From contig JBDSJC010000128.1 of NCBI GenBank assembly GCA_039917655.1, positions 1-21,757 on the forward strand: 21,757 bases of DNA, in the 5' to 3' direction. Positions within the stretch are counted from its first letter, which is position 1. Each line of letters begins with the position of its first letter. Below are positions 20,093 through 21,757 of this stretch, one piece after another. The translations under genes were made by a program, and so were the position numbers. The notes below the pieces were generated by a model. That model saw only the letters and a list, made by a program, of their open reading frames with translations. It was not told the origin of the DNA and ran no database searches. The stretch comes from PNKC01 sp039917655 (GTDB lineage: Bacteria > Chloroflexota > Dehalococcoidia > Tepidiformales > Tepidiformaceae).

Positions 20093-20130
20093 GAAATCTG
20101 TTCGTAACAGCCGCGCAACCGGGCGGTAAC
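20093..20130 (+). promoter_or_regulatory. GlnR-like box array of glnA
   Basis: Four half-sites at an exact 11-bp period: GAAAT (20093), GTAAC (20104), GCAAC (20115) and GTAAC (20126), each separated by 6 bp. TACGCT at 20141-20146 is a -10 candidate starting 10 nt after the array, the same geometry as at amtB; the position of a -35 would fall inside the array and has no consensus match. This looks like an activator-type site. The glnA start is 140 nt further on. Confidence 0.6.
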
Positions 20131-20193
20131 ACCAGCGCTCTACGCTCCGCTCAAGGACTGTGCAGCCCCCGGCGGCGGCCACGTAACAAAAAC

Positions 20194-20235
20194 TTCACGC
20201 TCGGGACGACGGCGTGGCTGGGCCGGGAGCGTGAA
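20194..20235 (+). other. Inverted repeat in the glnA leader
   Basis: TTCACGCTC (20194-20202) and GAGCGTGAA (20227-20235) form a perfect 9-bp stem around a GC-rich 24-nt loop. If glnA starts near 20153 this is inside its 5' leader. The right arm runs into GTGAAAAACCTCAC, a second small palindrome. No U-tract, so not a clear terminator. It could be an RNA element or a DNA operator. Confidence 0.4.
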
Positions 20236-20286
20236 AAACCTCACAATACGTCAACACGTTCGAATCAAAGCGAGGAACGATCATTC

Positions 20287-21732
20287 ATGACTCCTGAAGA
20301 GATCAAAGGCTTCTGTACCACTAACGGCGTCCGCTTCGTCGACGTTAAGTTCGTCGACCTCTTCGGCCAGTGGCAGCATCTCACCCGGCCAATCCACGAA
20401 CTGAACGACTGGACCGACTACGAAAATTCTCCCTGGCGGAACGGCTACGGCTTCGATGGTTCCAGCATCCGCGGCTTCCAGAAAATCGAGGAGTCGGACA
20501 TGCTCCTCATCCCCGACCCGGACTCGGCGATCATCGACCCCGCCATCCAGGCCCCCACGATCTCCGTGATCTGCAACGTTGAAGACCCCGTCACGCGCCA
20601 ACCCTACAGCCGAGACGCTCGCTACGTGGCCCAGAAGGCCGAGCAGTACGTCAAGGATTCGGGCACCGGCGACACCGTCTACATCGGCCCGGAGCTCGAA
20701 TTCTTCGTTTTCGACGAAGTACGCTTCGGGAGCGACCAGCACTCGTCGTTCTACTCGGTTGATTCGGACGAAGGGATCTGGAACAGCGGCGCGGACTCCA
20801 CGCTCTCCGGCGGCCTTAACCAGGGCTATCGGCCCCGCTACAAGGAAGGCTACTTCCCGGTCAGCCCACACGACACGATGACCGACATCCGCAACGAGAT
20901 GGTCGAGATCATGGAAGCCTGCGGGATCCAGATCGAACTCCATCATCACGAAGTGGCGACCGCCGGACAGGGCGAAATCGACATGCGTTTCGACACTCTG
21001 ACGAAGATGGCCGACAAGGCGATGCTCTACAAGTACATTGTCAAAAACGTGGCCAAGAAGCATGGCAAGGTGGCCACCTTCATGCCCAAGCCGCTCTTCC
21101 AGGACAACGGCTCAGGGATGCACACGCACCTCTCCATCTGGCGGGACGGCAACAACCTTTTCGCCGGCGACCAGTACGCTGGCGTCAGCCAGATGTGCCT
21201 CGCCTACATCGCAGGACTGATAAAGCATGGCAAGGCGTTGATGGCCCTCTGTGCGCCGACGACGAACAGCTACAAGCGGCTGGTGCCCGGCTACGAAGCG
21301 CCGGTCAACCTGGTCTACAGCGCCCGCAACCGGTCGGCAGCCTGCCGCATCCCGCTGGTTAGCCCCGACCCACGTCAGAAGCGCGTCGAGTTCCGGCCGC
21401 CAGACCCGACGGCTAACCCCTACCTCGCCTTCGCGGCGGTGCTGATGGCCGGCATGGACGGCATCCGCAACGGCTGGGACCCGGGCCCGCCGCTCGATAA
21501 GACCAACCTCTTCGACCTCAGCCCCGAAGAGCTGAAGAACATCCCCACCGTAGCGCAGTCGCTCGAAGGCTCCCTCCAGGCGCTTGAAGAGGACCATGAC
21601 TGGCTGCTCGAGGGCGGCGTGTTCACCCCGGACCTGATCGAAACGTGGCTCGCCTACAAGTACGAGAACGAGATTGACCCGATCCGCATGCGCCCCCATC
21701 CGCACGAGTTCCACATGTACTTCGACGCCTAG
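20287..21732 (+). CDS. glnA: Glutamine synthetase, type I
   Basis: 481 residues, which makes glutamine from glutamate, ammonia and ATP as a dodecamer. Motifs in order are NGYGFDGSSIRGF, GPELEFFVFDEVRF, HHEVATAGQGEIDMRF, FQDNGSGMHTHLSIW, the glutamate-binding loop KRLVPGYEAPVNLVYSARNR and RVEFRPPDPTANPYLAF. Length fits GSI. At the adenylylation loop the sequence is KTNLFDLSPEELKNI, with Phe409 in place of the modified Tyr (NLYDLPPEE in GSI-beta), so GlnE-type control at that residue is excluded. ATG 20287 is chosen for the MTPEEIK start, with GAGGA about 10 nt upstream; the frame is open upstream but noncoding. It is preceded by GlnR-like boxes shared with amtB. Confidence 0.97.
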   Translation: MTPEEIKGFCTTNGVRFVDVKFVDLFGQWQHLTRPIHELNDWTDYENSPWRNGYGFDGSSIRGFQKIEESDMLLIPDPDSAIIDPAIQAPTISVICNVEDPVTRQPYSRDARYVAQKAEQYVKDSGTGDTVYIGPELEFFVFDEVRFGSDQHSSFYSVDSDEGIWNSGADSTLSGGLNQGYRPRYKEGYFPVSPHDTMTDIRNEMVEIMEACGIQIELHHHEVATAGQGEIDMRFDTLTKMADKAMLYKYIVKNVAKKHGKVATFMPKPLFQDNGSGMHTHLSIWRDGNNLFAGDQYAGVSQMCLAYIAGLIKHGKALMALCAPTTNSYKRLVPGYEAPVNLVYSARNRSAACRIPLVSPDPRQKRVEFRPPDPTANPYLAFAAVLMAGMDGIRNGWDPGPPLDKTNLFDLSPEELKNIPTVAQSLEGSLQALEEDHDWLLEGGVFTPDLIETWLAYKYENEIDPIRMRPHPHEFHMYFDA

Positions 21733-21757
21733 AGCTAGTGCCGATACAACTTAACCC

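Noticed and set aside
1..21757. CRISPR array, tRNA or rRNA gene, integrase or transposase
   Set aside because: No regular direct repeats with spacers, no tRNA cloverleaf pattern noticed and no recombinase motif in any frame I read; tRNA absence was judged by eye only.

Overview
The window is GC-rich bacterial chromosome, densely coding, with no tRNA, rRNA, CRISPR array or intact transposase that I can see. Gene content and style suggest a Chloroflexota-like organism (or a related high-GC Gram-positive-type lineage). The points in favour are a P-II protein with a Gly-rich T-loop, an OmpR/GlnR-type nitrogen box pattern, a PAC2-family protein, a stand-alone XdhC, many leaderless-looking starts and several small toxin-antitoxin modules. 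This assignment is an inference, not a database result.

Layout. 1-226 (-) is the N-terminus of an M20-family peptidase, cut by the window edge. 227-821 is an accessory stretch with a decayed HicB-like antitoxin gene and one copy of a diverged ~80-bp repeat. 822-3938 holds a divergent pair, an alpha/beta hydrolase (-) and a large TPR regulator-like protein (+); a second repeat copy lies just after it. 4066-10116 (-) is one long tightly packed operon: rpsF-ssb-rpsR, then a membrane-anchored PpiC/SurA-like foldase, homoserine dehydrogenase, an unrecognised coiled-coil protein and threonine synthase. A good sigma70-type promoter lies in front of rpsF. 10362-11029 (+) is a DUF5678-like/retropepsin-like pair that runs tail-to-tail into glyA (-, 11030-12277). 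12391-12847 (+) is a hicB-hicA module, followed by xdhC.

13730-15527 (+) is a PAC2-family gene, a small unknown gene and a SUI1/eIF1-like gene. 15788-17586 is amtB-glnK (ammonium uptake and P-II sensor). 17617-18198 is an AbrB/MazE-like antitoxin plus a RelE-like toxin. Next come an AhpD-like protein and an MFS transporter, and 20287-21732 is glnA.

How the genes work together. AmtB, P-II and glutamine synthetase form a nitrogen-assimilation set. Both amtB and glnA are preceded by four 5-bp GlnR-like half-sites at an exact 11-bp period, each array ending 10 nt before a candidate -10 element. The residues that carry covalent control in enterobacteria are changed in both proteins (P-II Tyr51 is Thr; the GS adenylylation Tyr is Phe at 409). 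This suggests control by transcription and direct effectors rather than a GlnD/GlnE cascade. A second theme is initiation style: five plus-strand genes have a TAnnnT-like -10 element 6-7 nt before the start codon and no Shine-Dalgarno, which suggests leaderless mRNAs. The same region encodes a SUI1-type initiation factor homologue.
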